Below are positions 1-5,192 of a stretch of DNA of 5,192 bases, one piece after another. Below the pieces are notes generated by a model that saw only the letters and a program-made list of their open reading frames with translations, made no database searches and was not told where the DNA came from. Within the stretch, counting starts at the first letter, position 1. Every line of letters starts with the position of its first letter. The translations under genes and the position numbers were made by a program. This stretch comes from Asaia bogorensis (GTDB lineage: Bacteria > Pseudomonadota > Alphaproteobacteria > Acetobacterales > Acetobacteraceae), in contig CAMCZJ010000218.1 of NCBI GenBank assembly GCA_945886995.1, positions 1-5,192 on the forward strand, in the 5' to 3' direction.

Positions 1-1098
1 ACAGCCACTGTACTGGAAAGGCTGGATGCTGCCGGCGCGATTGATATGGGCACGCTGAACATGGCGGAATTTGCCCAGAACCCGACCGGGCATAACGCGC
101 ATTTCGGCCATTGCCATAATCCTTGGCAGCATGGCTATTGCACGGGTGGATCATCCTCGGGCTCCGGCGCCGGGGTTGCGGCGCGGTTTTTCTATGGCGC
201 TCTTGGGTCTGATACGGGTGGTTCCATCCGGCTGCCGGCGACGATTTGCGGCGTGACGGGCATCAAAGGCACGCAAACCCGCGTATCGCGTGCCGGCGTT
301 ATGCCGCTTTCGTTTTCCGCTGATAATGTCGGGCCTTTGGTGCAAACGGCGCGCGATGCGGCGCGCTTCATGCGGGTGATTTCCGGCCATGATCCGCGCG
401 ATGCCACCAGCGCGCGCGAAGCCGTGCCGGATTATGAGGCCGCTTTGACCGGTGATTTGCGCGGCATTTCCGTGGCCGTCCCGCAGGAATATTTCTTCGA
501 TGGCGCCGATGATGTGGTGGTGAAAGCCTTCGATGCCGCACTCGATGCCATGCGGGATCGCGGGGCGACAATCACGCGCCTTTCCTGCCCGTCGCTCCGC
601 GCCATCGCGGCCTATACTGCGCTGGTCAGCCGCTCAGAAGCGGCAGCGATTCATGCCGCATGGATGCGCGAAAGGGCCGGCGATTATTCCATTCATCTGT
701 CGTCCCGGCTTTATGGTGGCTTCCCGATCCCGGCGCATCTTTACATTGAAGCGCTGTCGCGCCGTGGCCCGCTGCTGCGGCAATTCTGCGCCGAGGCCAT
801 GACAGGGCATCACATAGTCGCGACCCCGGCGCTCCGCACCCGCGTGCCGACATTGGCCGAGACGGATATTGATGCCGATCCCGCGAATTGGTCGCGCTTC
901 ATGGCGGTTTCGGCCAATACGCGGCCCTTCAATTATTTGGGCCTGCCGACCATCAGCGTACCCTGCGGCTTTGATGATCGCGGCCTGCCGATTGGCCTGC
1001 AATTGGCCGCGCGCCCCTTTGCCGAAGCGCGGGTGCTGGCAGTGGCCGATGCCTATCAGCGCGTGACGGATTGGCACAAGCGCTGCCCTGCCATGTGA
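1..1098 (+). CDS. Amidase signature family hydrolase (GatA-like), 5' end missing
   Basis: Member of the amidase signature family, which hydrolyses amide bonds (or, as GatA, acts in amidotransfer) through a Lys-cisSer-Ser triad, normally in the cytoplasm. The frame is open from base 1, so the first visible ATG (46) is internal and the true start is upstream. In the 365 visible residues, the glycine/serine signature GGSSSGSGAG starts at residue 49 and GSDTGGSIRLP at 69. By family spacing the cis-Ser is residue 51 (codon at 151) and the nucleophile is Ser75 (codon at 223), exactly 24 residues apart as in GatA and FAAH. The catalytic Lys should lie about 24 codons upstream of the window. The C-terminal GLPIGLQLAARPF block is also typical. 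Family length is about 450-500 residues, so roughly 100 are missing. The substrate cannot be read from sequence. It is unlikely to be true GatA, because no gatB or gatC is visible and the C-terminal region is divergent; a generic amidase is the safer name. Confidence 0.93.
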   Translation, partial: TATVLERLDAAGAIDMGTLNMAEFAQNPTGHNAHFGHCHNPWQHGYCTGGSSSGSGAGVAARFFYGALGSDTGGSIRLPATICGVTGIKGTQTRVSRAGVMPLSFSADNVGPLVQTARDAARFMRVISGHDPRDATSAREAVPDYEAALTGDLRGISVAVPQEYFFDGADDVVVKAFDAALDAMRDRGATITRLSCPSLRAIAAYTALVSRSEAAAIHAAWMRERAGDYSIHLSSRLYGGFPIPAHLYIEALSRRGPLLRQFCAEAMTGHHIVATPALRTRVPTLAETDIDADPANWSRFMAVSANTRPFNYLGLPTISVPCGFDDRGLPIGLQLAARPFAEARVLAVADAYQRVTDWHKRCPAM

Positions 1099-1133
1099 AG
1101 GGAGTGCTTGCCAAAGAATTGGGCTGAGTGAGT

Positions 1134-1198
1134 GACGGGCGGGCAATAATGCGCCGTCTGGCCCATTTTTCGGGCATCCCCCGCTTGCCTCGGTGCCC
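1134..1198 (+). terminator. Possible weak hairpins after the amidase gene
   Basis: In the 141-base gap between the amidase and the ATP-grasp gene there are two imperfect stems. One is GACGGGCG (1134-1141) against CGCCGTC (1152-1158), with one bulged G, followed 7 bases later by a five-T run (1166-1170). The second is GGGCATC (1172-1178) against GGTGCCC (1192-1198), with one G-U pair and a 13-base loop. Either could help end amidase transcription, but the T run is short and badly placed for a classical intrinsic terminator. I see no convincing -35/-10 pair in this gap, so whether the downstream cluster has its own promoter here is open. Confidence 0.25.
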
Positions 1199-1222
1199 CT
1201 TTGACCCGATCTTCTGAGAAAC

Positions 1223-1228
1223 AGGAGG
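1223..1228 (+). promoter_or_regulatory. Ribosome binding site of the ATP-grasp gene
   Basis: A perfect AGGAGG stands 11 bases before the ATG at 1240. It decides the start: the frame could also begin at a TTG at 1201, but that TTG has only a CT-rich stretch before it, and the Shine-Dalgarno itself would then lie inside the coding region. The spacing is slightly long but acceptable. Confidence 0.75.
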
Positions 1229-1239
1229 TCGGTCCAGCG

Positions 1240-2673
1240 ATGGCGGAACCCATCAAGGCCTTTGACGAAATGGGGGAACCCGCAGCGGCGCGCGCGGCCT
1301 ATGCCGAAATTGCGCGCTGGCTGGCAGCGACGCCCGTCGCGCAATTGGAACGCAAGCGCCAGGAAGCCGAGCTTTTGTTCCGCCGCATCGGCGTGACCTT
1401 CGCCGTTTATGGCGAAGGCGGCGATCCGGAACGGCTGATCCCCTTTGATATCATCCCGCGCATCCTGGCCTGGCAAGAATGGGAGCATTTGTCGCGCGGC
1501 CTCACGCAGCGGGTGCGCGCACTCAATATGTTTCTGGCAGATGTTTATGGGCCAGGGGAAATCCTGAAAGCCGGGCGCATTCCGGAAGCGCTGATTTTGC
1601 AGAATGAGGCCTATCGGCCGGAAATGCGCGGCATTAAGCCGCCTGGTGGGATTTACGTGCATATTGCGGGCATTGATGTGGTGCGCACGGATGCGGCGCA
1701 TTTTCATGTGCTGGAAGATAATTGCCGCACGCCATCGGGCGTTTCCTATATGCTGGAAGGCCGCGAAGCCATGCTGCGGCTATTCCCGGGGCTTTGCGCG
1801 GCGCATCGCATTGCCCCCGTCAGCCATTACCCGAGCGATTTGCTGGAAACACTGATGTCAGTGGCGCCGGCTGCTTGCCGTGGCCTGCCGCGGGTGGTGC
1901 TGCTGACCCCCGGTGCCTTCAATAGCGCCTATTACGAACATTGCTTCCTGGCCGATGAAATGGGTGTGGAAGTGGTGGAAGGGCAGGATTTATTCGTGGA
2001 AGATCGCGTGGTCTATATGCGTACCACTGCGGGCCCACAGCGCGTGGATGTGATTTATCGCCGCATTGATGATGATTATCTGGACCCTGCCGTGTTTCGC
2101 GCTGATTCCATGCTGGGTGTGCGCGGGCTGATGGAGGCCTATCGCGCCGGTAATGTGACCCTGGCCAATGCGCCGGGCGGCGGCATTGCCGATGACAAGG
2201 CGGTTTATCCTTACGTGCCGGAAATGGTGCGGTTCTATCTGGGCGAAGAACCGATTCTGGCGAATGTGCCGACATATTTGTGCGAAAGGCCGGATGACTG
2301 CGCCTATGTGCTGGCACATTTGCATGAATTGGTGTTGAAACTGACCAAGGGTTCGGGCGGTTACGGCATGCTTGTCGGGCCGCATAGCACCGCCGAACAG
2401 CGCGCTGAATTCGCCGCGCGCATCCGCGCCAATCCATCGGATTACATCGCGCAGCCAACATTGGCGCTTTCCACCGTGCCAACTTTCACCGGCAGCGGCA
2501 CCGCGCCGCGCCATGTGGATTTGCGGCCCTTCGTGCTTTCAGGGACGGAGACCCGCATTGTGCCAGGGGGCCTTACGCGTGTTGCCTTGCGGGAAGGCTC
2601 GTTGGTGGTGAATTCATCCCAAGGCGGTGGCACCAAGGATACCTGGGTTTTGGCCCCGGATGCACCATGCTGA
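1240..2673 (+). CDS. Circularly permuted type 2 ATP-grasp protein (DUF404/DUF407 type)
   Basis: A 477-residue protein of the circularly permuted ATP-grasp family. Relatives are predicted amidoligases joining a carboxylate to an amine at the cost of ATP; the actual substrate is unknown. Family hallmarks appear in order: an N-terminal helical region; LEDNCRTPSGVSYMLEGR (158-175), the most conserved block; VDVIYRRIDDDYLDP (269-283); the glycine-rich KLTKGSGGYGMLVGP (367-381), a likely nucleotide-binding loop; HVDLRPFV (425-432), where acidic and basic residues probably bind metal and phosphate; and GGLTRVAL (443-450) followed by SSQGGGTKDTWV (459-470) at the C terminus. The length is normal, with no signal peptide or membrane segment, so it should be cytosolic. 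The ATG at 1240 is preferred because AGGAGG precedes it; a TTG at 1201 would add 13 residues. The stop overlaps the next start in ATGCTGA, so the two are probably cotranslated. Family assignment is firm; the amidoligase role is inferred from published family analysis. Confidence 0.95.
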   Translation: MAEPIKAFDEMGEPAAARAAYAEIARWLAATPVAQLERKRQEAELLFRRIGVTFAVYGEGGDPERLIPFDIIPRILAWQEWEHLSRGLTQRVRALNMFLADVYGPGEILKAGRIPEALILQNEAYRPEMRGIKPPGGIYVHIAGIDVVRTDAAHFHVLEDNCRTPSGVSYMLEGREAMLRLFPGLCAAHRIAPVSHYPSDLLETLMSVAPAACRGLPRVVLLTPGAFNSAYYEHCFLADEMGVEVVEGQDLFVEDRVVYMRTTAGPQRVDVIYRRIDDDYLDPAVFRADSMLGVRGLMEAYRAGNVTLANAPGGGIADDKAVYPYVPEMVRFYLGEEPILANVPTYLCERPDDCAYVLAHLHELVLKLTKGSGGYGMLVGPHSTAEQRAEFAARIRANPSDYIAQPTLALSTVPTFTGSGTAPRHVDLRPFVLSGTETRIVPGGLTRVALREGSLVVNSSQGGGTKDTWVLAPDAPC

Positions 2674-3608
2674 GCCGCACGGCAGATAGCCTCTATTGGC
2701 TTGGGCGTTATATGGAACGCGCCGGTAATACGGCGCGCGCTTTGCAAGTGGCGTTGCGCGAAGCCGGCATGGGCGGTGGGCGTCCAGCGCAGGGGCAAAC
2801 TTGGCGCCCTTTGCTGCTGACCAGCGGCGATATCGGGCTATTGCAGGGTTTTGGTGCCGCACCCGATGCGGCGCAGATCATCCAGCATCTGGTGATGGAT
2901 CGCGCTAATCCTTCTTCCATCCAGTCATGCATTGAAGCTTCGCGGCAGAATGCGCGCCAAGTACGCACGGCACTCACGGTGTATATGTGGGAAGCGGTGA
3001 ATGATACTTGGGGGCAGATGCGGCGCATGGAAAATGCCATGCCGAATACGGATGATCTGCCGGGTTTTCTGGATTGGGTGAAGCGCCAGACCATTCTGTT
3101 CAATGGCGCCTATGATGACACCATGCTGCGTGATGAAGCCTGGCGCTTTGTCCGGCTTGGCACCATGTTGGAGCGCGCCGACAATACGGCGCGCGTGCTG
3201 CATGCCCATGCCACCGCACTGGGCATTACAGCCCCCGGCACGGCTGAGGATTACCTGAATTGGCAGGCCATTTTGCGCAGCTTCACGGCTTTGCGCGCCT
3301 ATCAATGGGTCTATCACGGGCGGATTGAACCCCAGCGGATTCTGGAATTGCTTATCCTGCGCGCGGAATTGCCGCGTTCCATGATTGCCTGCCACGGGCG
3401 CATTGAAGCCGTGCTGGATGAAATCGCCACCGCCCATGGCGGGCGGCGCGGGGAATGCCATCGGCGTGCTGGTGAAATGCATGCCAGGCTGCGCTTTGGC
3501 CGTGTTGAGGATATATTCGCCCAGGGGCTTGAAGCTTTTCTGAACGAGATGATGTCCCGCAATATTGATCTTGGCGGCCAGATCGCCGAGTTTTACCTGC
3601 ATAACTGA
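2667..3608 (+). CDS. Alpha-E domain-containing protein (DUF403)
   Basis: A 313-residue, all-helical protein filling the alpha-E domain from end to end. This domain occurs next to, or fused with, circularly permuted ATP-grasp proteins and is thought to be their partner; no catalytic activity is established. The N terminus LSRTADSLYWLGRYMERAG (2-20) is the classic start of the family. NPSSIQSCIEASRQNARQVR (81-100) and the LRAELPRSMIAC block (231-242) are also conserved. A second arginine-rich helix, TMLERADNTARVLHA (166-180), echoes the first (YMERAGNTARALQ, 15-27), suggesting internal duplication of a helical unit. There is no signal peptide or transmembrane stretch, so it is likely cytosolic. 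The ATG lies inside the upstream stop region (7-base overlap), with only a weak GGA (2658-2660) as Shine-Dalgarno, so its translation probably depends on ribosomes finishing the ATP-grasp gene. Gly20 stands where many homologues, as I recall them, have Glu. Confidence 0.94.
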   Translation: MLSRTADSLYWLGRYMERAGNTARALQVALREAGMGGGRPAQGQTWRPLLLTSGDIGLLQGFGAAPDAAQIIQHLVMDRANPSSIQSCIEASRQNARQVRTALTVYMWEAVNDTWGQMRRMENAMPNTDDLPGFLDWVKRQTILFNGAYDDTMLRDEAWRFVRLGTMLERADNTARVLHAHATALGITAPGTAEDYLNWQAILRSFTALRAYQWVYHGRIEPQRILELLILRAELPRSMIACHGRIEAVLDEIATAHGGRRGECHRRAGEMHARLRFGRVEDIFAQGLEAFLNEMMSRNIDLGGQIAEFYLHN

Positions 3609-3615
3609 AGGGCGC

Positions 3616-3619
3616 GGAG
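3616..3619 (+). promoter_or_regulatory. Ribosome binding site of anbu
   Basis: GGAG in the 19-base gap after the alpha-E stop, 8 bases before the ATG at 3628. It supports that ATG over the in-frame TTG at 3565, which lies inside the alpha-E gene and would bury the catalytic threonine behind 22 residues. Confidence 0.6.
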
Positions 3620-3627
3620 CGCTTGCC

Positions 3628-4365
3628 ATGACCTATTGCGTCGGCCTGTTTCTGAAGGATGGCCTTGTTCTGCTTTCCGATACGCGCACCAATGCGGGGC
3701 TGGATCACATATCCAGCTTTTCCAAGATGCATGTCGTGGAACAGCCGGGCGAACGCATGCTGGCGCTGCTGACTGCCGGGAATCTTGCGATCACGCAGGC
3801 AGTATGGAATCGGCTGCAGGAGGGTTTCGCGCTGGGGGAGGAGGTCCATACTCTCCGTGATGTGCCCAGCATGTTCCGCGCTGCGCAGCTGGTGGGGGCT
3901 GCGGTGCGCGATGTGTTTGAAAATGATGGCCCGGCGATGAAGGCGCAGGGTGTGGCTTTTGAGGCTTCCTTTCTGTTGGGTGGGCAGATTGCCGGCGGGC
4001 CGATGCGGCTTTTCCTGATCTATGCCGCAGGCAATTTCATTGAAGCGACGGTGGATACGCCCTTCCTGCAAGTCGGTGAACATAAATACGGCAAGCCGAT
4101 TCTGGACCGTGTGGTGAAGCACAACACATCCCTGGCTGATGGCGTGAAGCTCGTACTGATCAGCATGGATAGTACGCTGCGATCCAATCTTTCGGTCGGG
4201 CTGCCGATTGATCTGATGGTCTATCACGAAGGCGGGCAGAAGGTGACGCTCAGCCGACGCATTACGGAAGATGATGCGTATTTCCGGCAAGTCAGCCAGC
4301 GCTGGTCGGATAGTTTGCGGGAAGCCTATCGCGCCCTGCCCTCCCCCGGATGGATCGCGGATTAG
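3628..4365 (+). CDS. anbu: Anbu, proteasome-type peptidase (ancestral beta subunit)
   Basis: A 245-residue Ntn-hydrolase of the bacterial proteasome homologue family Anbu, related to HslV and 20S beta subunits. Removing Met1 exposes Thr2 as the N-terminal nucleophile, so the start MTYCVGLFLKDG fixes the ATG at 3628. The rest of the catalytic set is visible: Asp18 in SDTRTNAG (17-24) and Lys33 in FSKMHV (31-36), matching proteasomal Asp17 and Lys33 within one residue. Other Anbu-like blocks are TAGNLA (49-54), SMDSTLRSNLSVGLPIDLMVY (from 179) and the tail RWSDSLREAYRALPSPGW (225-242). The length is normal and no propeptide or secretion signal is seen, so it should be a cytosolic oligomer; known Anbu structures form open, helical or lock-washer assemblies rather than closed rings. 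It lies 19 bases behind alpha-E and is probably in the same transcript. No ATPase unfoldase gene is nearby. The stop codon coincides with the edge of a repeat element. Physiological substrates of the family are not known. Confidence 0.95.
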   Translation: MTYCVGLFLKDGLVLLSDTRTNAGLDHISSFSKMHVVEQPGERMLALLTAGNLAITQAVWNRLQEGFALGEEVHTLRDVPSMFRAAQLVGAAVRDVFENDGPAMKAQGVAFEASFLLGGQIAGGPMRLFLIYAAGNFIEATVDTPFLQVGEHKYGKPILDRVVKHNTSLADGVKLVLISMDSTLRSNLSVGLPIDLMVYHEGGQKVTLSRRITEDDAYFRQVSQRWSDSLREAYRALPSPGWIAD

Positions 4366-4411
4366 AGCAGATCACGTTCAGATGGAATCATCTGAACGTG
4401 TGAAGATGCTC
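4365..4411. repeat. Hairpin 1 of the composite repeat
   Basis: The core stem is perfect over 12 base pairs: CACGTTCAGATG (4373-4384) against CATCTGAACGTG (4389-4400), closed by a four-base loop GAAT. An outer stem of five pairs, GAGCA (4365-4369) against TGCTC (4407-4411), encloses it, separated by an asymmetric internal loop (3 bases left, 6 right). The internal loop suggests a decayed copy of what was once a longer palindrome. Confidence 0.85.
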
Positions 4412-4425
4412 GAAAAACAACGATG

Positions 4426-4467
4426 TAGAGCGGGTTGCGTGAACCCATGTGAACGCAACACGCTCTA
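4426..4467. repeat. Hairpin 2 of the composite repeat
   Basis: A 15-base-pair stem with a single G-A mismatch: TAGAGCGGGTTGCGT (4426-4440) against ACGCAACACGCTCTA (4453-4467), with a 12-base loop. The loop region carries the hexamer GTGAAC, which occurs at 4439-4444 and again at 4449-4454. The terminal TAGAGC/GCTCTA is shared with the left end of hairpin 1. Confidence 0.85.
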
Positions 4468-4470
4468 GGT

Positions 4471-4497
4471 TTGATCAATCTATTCCTTTACCATATG
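4471..4497 (+). promoter_or_regulatory. Very tentative promoter for the Bug receptor gene
   Basis: TTGATC (4471-4476) and CATATG (4492-4497) are 15 bases apart, resembling a poor -35/-10 pair. The spacing is short and the -10 is weak. The position, after the palindromic repeat and 39 bases before the ATG at 4537, is where a promoter for this gene would be expected. This is a guess from position as much as from sequence. Confidence 0.15.
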
Positions 4498-4522
4498 CCG
4501 GTGGTGGATTGGCGTAACGATA

Positions 4523-4528
4523 GGGGAG
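4523..4528 (+). promoter_or_regulatory. Ribosome binding site of the Bug receptor gene
   Basis: GGGGAG lies 8 bases before the ATG at 4537, a good Shine-Dalgarno. It supports this ATG, which also places a complete signal peptide at the N terminus. Confidence 0.65.
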
Positions 4529-4536
4529 TAGGCGTC

Positions 4537-5192
4537 ATGAAGATTTCGCGTCGCATGGTTCTTGGTGGTTTTGCAGCCACCAGCATTCTGCCGGCACAGG
4601 CCCAGGGCAATTCCATTCGCATTGTGGTGCCTTTTGGGCCGGGCGGGTCCACGGATGCGGTGGCGCGGTTGGTTTCGCCCGGGCTGATGCAAAGGCTTGG
4701 CGTGCCGATTATCATAGAAAACCGCCCAGGTGCGGCGGGGTCCATCGGGACGGATGCCGTGGCCAAGGCGCGGCCTGATGGGCAGACCTGGCTGCTGACC
4801 TTTGACAGCCACGCCACCATGCCGGCGCTGCTGCCAAGCCTGCCCTTCAACCTGACGCGTGATCTTGACCCGGTGATGCTGATTGGCGGCGCGCCTTATG
4901 TGATTGCCTGCCGTGCGGATAAGCCGTTTCGGTCACTTGCGGATGTTGTGGCGGCGGCCAAGGCGCGGCCAGATGCGGTTTCCTTCGGGTCCACCGGCAA
5001 TGGCACCATCGGGCATTTAGCCATGATCCAATTCCAGGCGCGTAGCGGCACGCGGCTTACGCATATTCCCTATCGCAGTGGCGGGCTTGCGGTGAATGAC
5101 ACCATGGCGGGCACGGTGGATATGATGATCGGCTCCGCCGCGCTGGTGGCGGCGCAAATCGCTGCCGGCACTTTCCGCGCCGTGGCGCAATT
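4537..5192 (+). CDS. Tripartite tricarboxylate transporter (Bug/TctC family) substrate-binding protein, 3' end missing
   Basis: Periplasmic solute receptor of the Bug/TctC family, which binds carboxylates or similar small organic compounds and either delivers them to a TctAB-type permease or acts as a sensor. The first 218 residues are visible of about 320 usual; the frame is open through the right edge. Residues 1-22 form a signal peptide: SRRMVLGG (4-11) resembles a twin-arginine motif, a short hydrophobic stretch follows, and PAQA-QG gives a likely cleavage after Ala22. Family blocks are VPFGPGGSTDAVARL (31-45), whose Asp40 sits in the ligand-contact loop, ENRPGAAGSIG (61-71), FGSTGNGTIGHL (150-161), the second ligand loop, and HIPYRSGG (176-183). 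The ligand cannot be predicted. No permease gene is seen, as the window ends within this gene. It is separated from anbu by the palindromic repeat, so it is probably a separate transcription unit. Confidence 0.95.
   Translation, partial: MKISRRMVLGGFAATSILPAQAQGNSIRIVVPFGPGGSTDAVARLVSPGLMQRLGVPIIIENRPGAAGSIGTDAVAKARPDGQTWLLTFDSHATMPALLPSLPFNLTRDLDPVMLIGGAPYVIACRADKPFRSLADVVAAAKARPDAVSFGSTGNGTIGHLAMIQFQARSGTRLTHIPYRSGGLAVNDTMAGTVDMMIGSAALVAAQIAAGTFRAVAQ

Larger units (their letters stand above)
4363..4467. repeat. Composite palindromic intergenic repeat (REP/RIME-like), two hairpins
   Basis: A 105-base element bounded by TAGAGC at the left (4363-4368) and its reverse complement GCTCTA at the right (4462-4467). 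It contains two separate hairpins joined by an A-rich spacer (4412-4425). The second hairpin again begins with TAGAGC, so the element looks like two related palindromic units side by side, as in the mosaic intergenic repeats (REP, BIME, RIME) of proteobacteria. Only one copy is present in the window, so its repetitive nature is inferred from structure. It may also serve as a transcript-end stabiliser or a rho-type boundary after anbu; no T tract follows, so a classical intrinsic terminator is unlikely. Confidence 0.7.

Noticed and set aside
1201..1206. TTGACC as a -35 box, or the TTG as the start of the ATP-grasp gene.
   Set aside because: A -10 at the proper distance would fall on the AGGAGG sequence, and the TTG lacks its own Shine-Dalgarno, while the ATG at 1240 has one.
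634..1707. A 357-codon open frame on the minus strand spanning the amidase end, the gap and the ATP-grasp start.
   Set aside because: It is antisense to two clearly conserved genes, its product is rich in Arg, His and Gln with no recognisable motif, and long antisense frames are expected from GC-rich codon bias.
3352..4290. A 312-codon open frame on the minus strand opposite alpha-E and anbu.
   Set aside because: Both sense genes are firmly identified by conserved blocks; the antisense product is compositionally odd and has no family resemblance.
4365..4467. A CRISPR array or a classical intrinsic terminator.
   Set aside because: There are only two non-identical hairpins with no regular spacers, and no T tract follows either stem.
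4271..4468. A 65-codon + strand frame running from the end of anbu through the palindromic repeat.
   Set aside because: It begins inside anbu in another frame, its second half is translation of the hairpins, and there is no Shine-Dalgarno.
4480..4850. Two minus-strand open frames of about 110-120 codons opposite the Bug receptor.
   Set aside because: They are shadows of the receptor gene, whose signal peptide and family motifs are convincing on the + strand.

Overview
The window reads as bacterial chromosome, moderately high in GC (about 60% by eye), densely coded, with all five recognisable genes on the + strand. The gene families (amidase signature enzyme, Anbu-type proteasome homologue with its ATP-grasp/alpha-E partners, Bug-type solute receptor) and a RIME/REP-like palindromic repeat suggest a proteobacterium. 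An alphaproteobacterium, possibly of the Rhodospirillales/Acetobacteraceae kind, is my best guess, but nothing here is a true taxonomic marker.

Layout: (1) bases 1-1098, the 3' part of an amidase signature gene whose start lies upstream; (2) 1099-1239, a 141-base gap with weak hairpins and no convincing promoter; (3) 1240-4365, a tight three-gene cluster: a circularly permuted type 2 ATP-grasp protein, an alpha-E domain protein overlapping it by 7 bases, and 19 bases later the proteasome-like peptidase Anbu; (4) 4363-4467, a composite palindromic repeat of two hairpins whose first three bases are the anbu stop codon; (5) 4537 to the right edge, the 5' part of a tripartite tricarboxylate transporter (TctC/Bug) periplasmic receptor with a Tat-like signal peptide.

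The centre of interest is the Anbu cluster. ATP-grasp, alpha-E and usually a transglutaminase-like protease are known to travel with Anbu. The association has been interpreted as an amidoligase system that makes a peptide or peptide tag, coupled to proteases that cut it, but substrate and product are not established. Here all three proteins look intact and the Anbu catalytic Thr, Asp and Lys are present, but there is no transglutaminase gene between alpha-E and Anbu or anywhere else in the window. The flanking amidase and Bug receptor look like ordinary catabolic or transport genes with no evident tie to the cluster.
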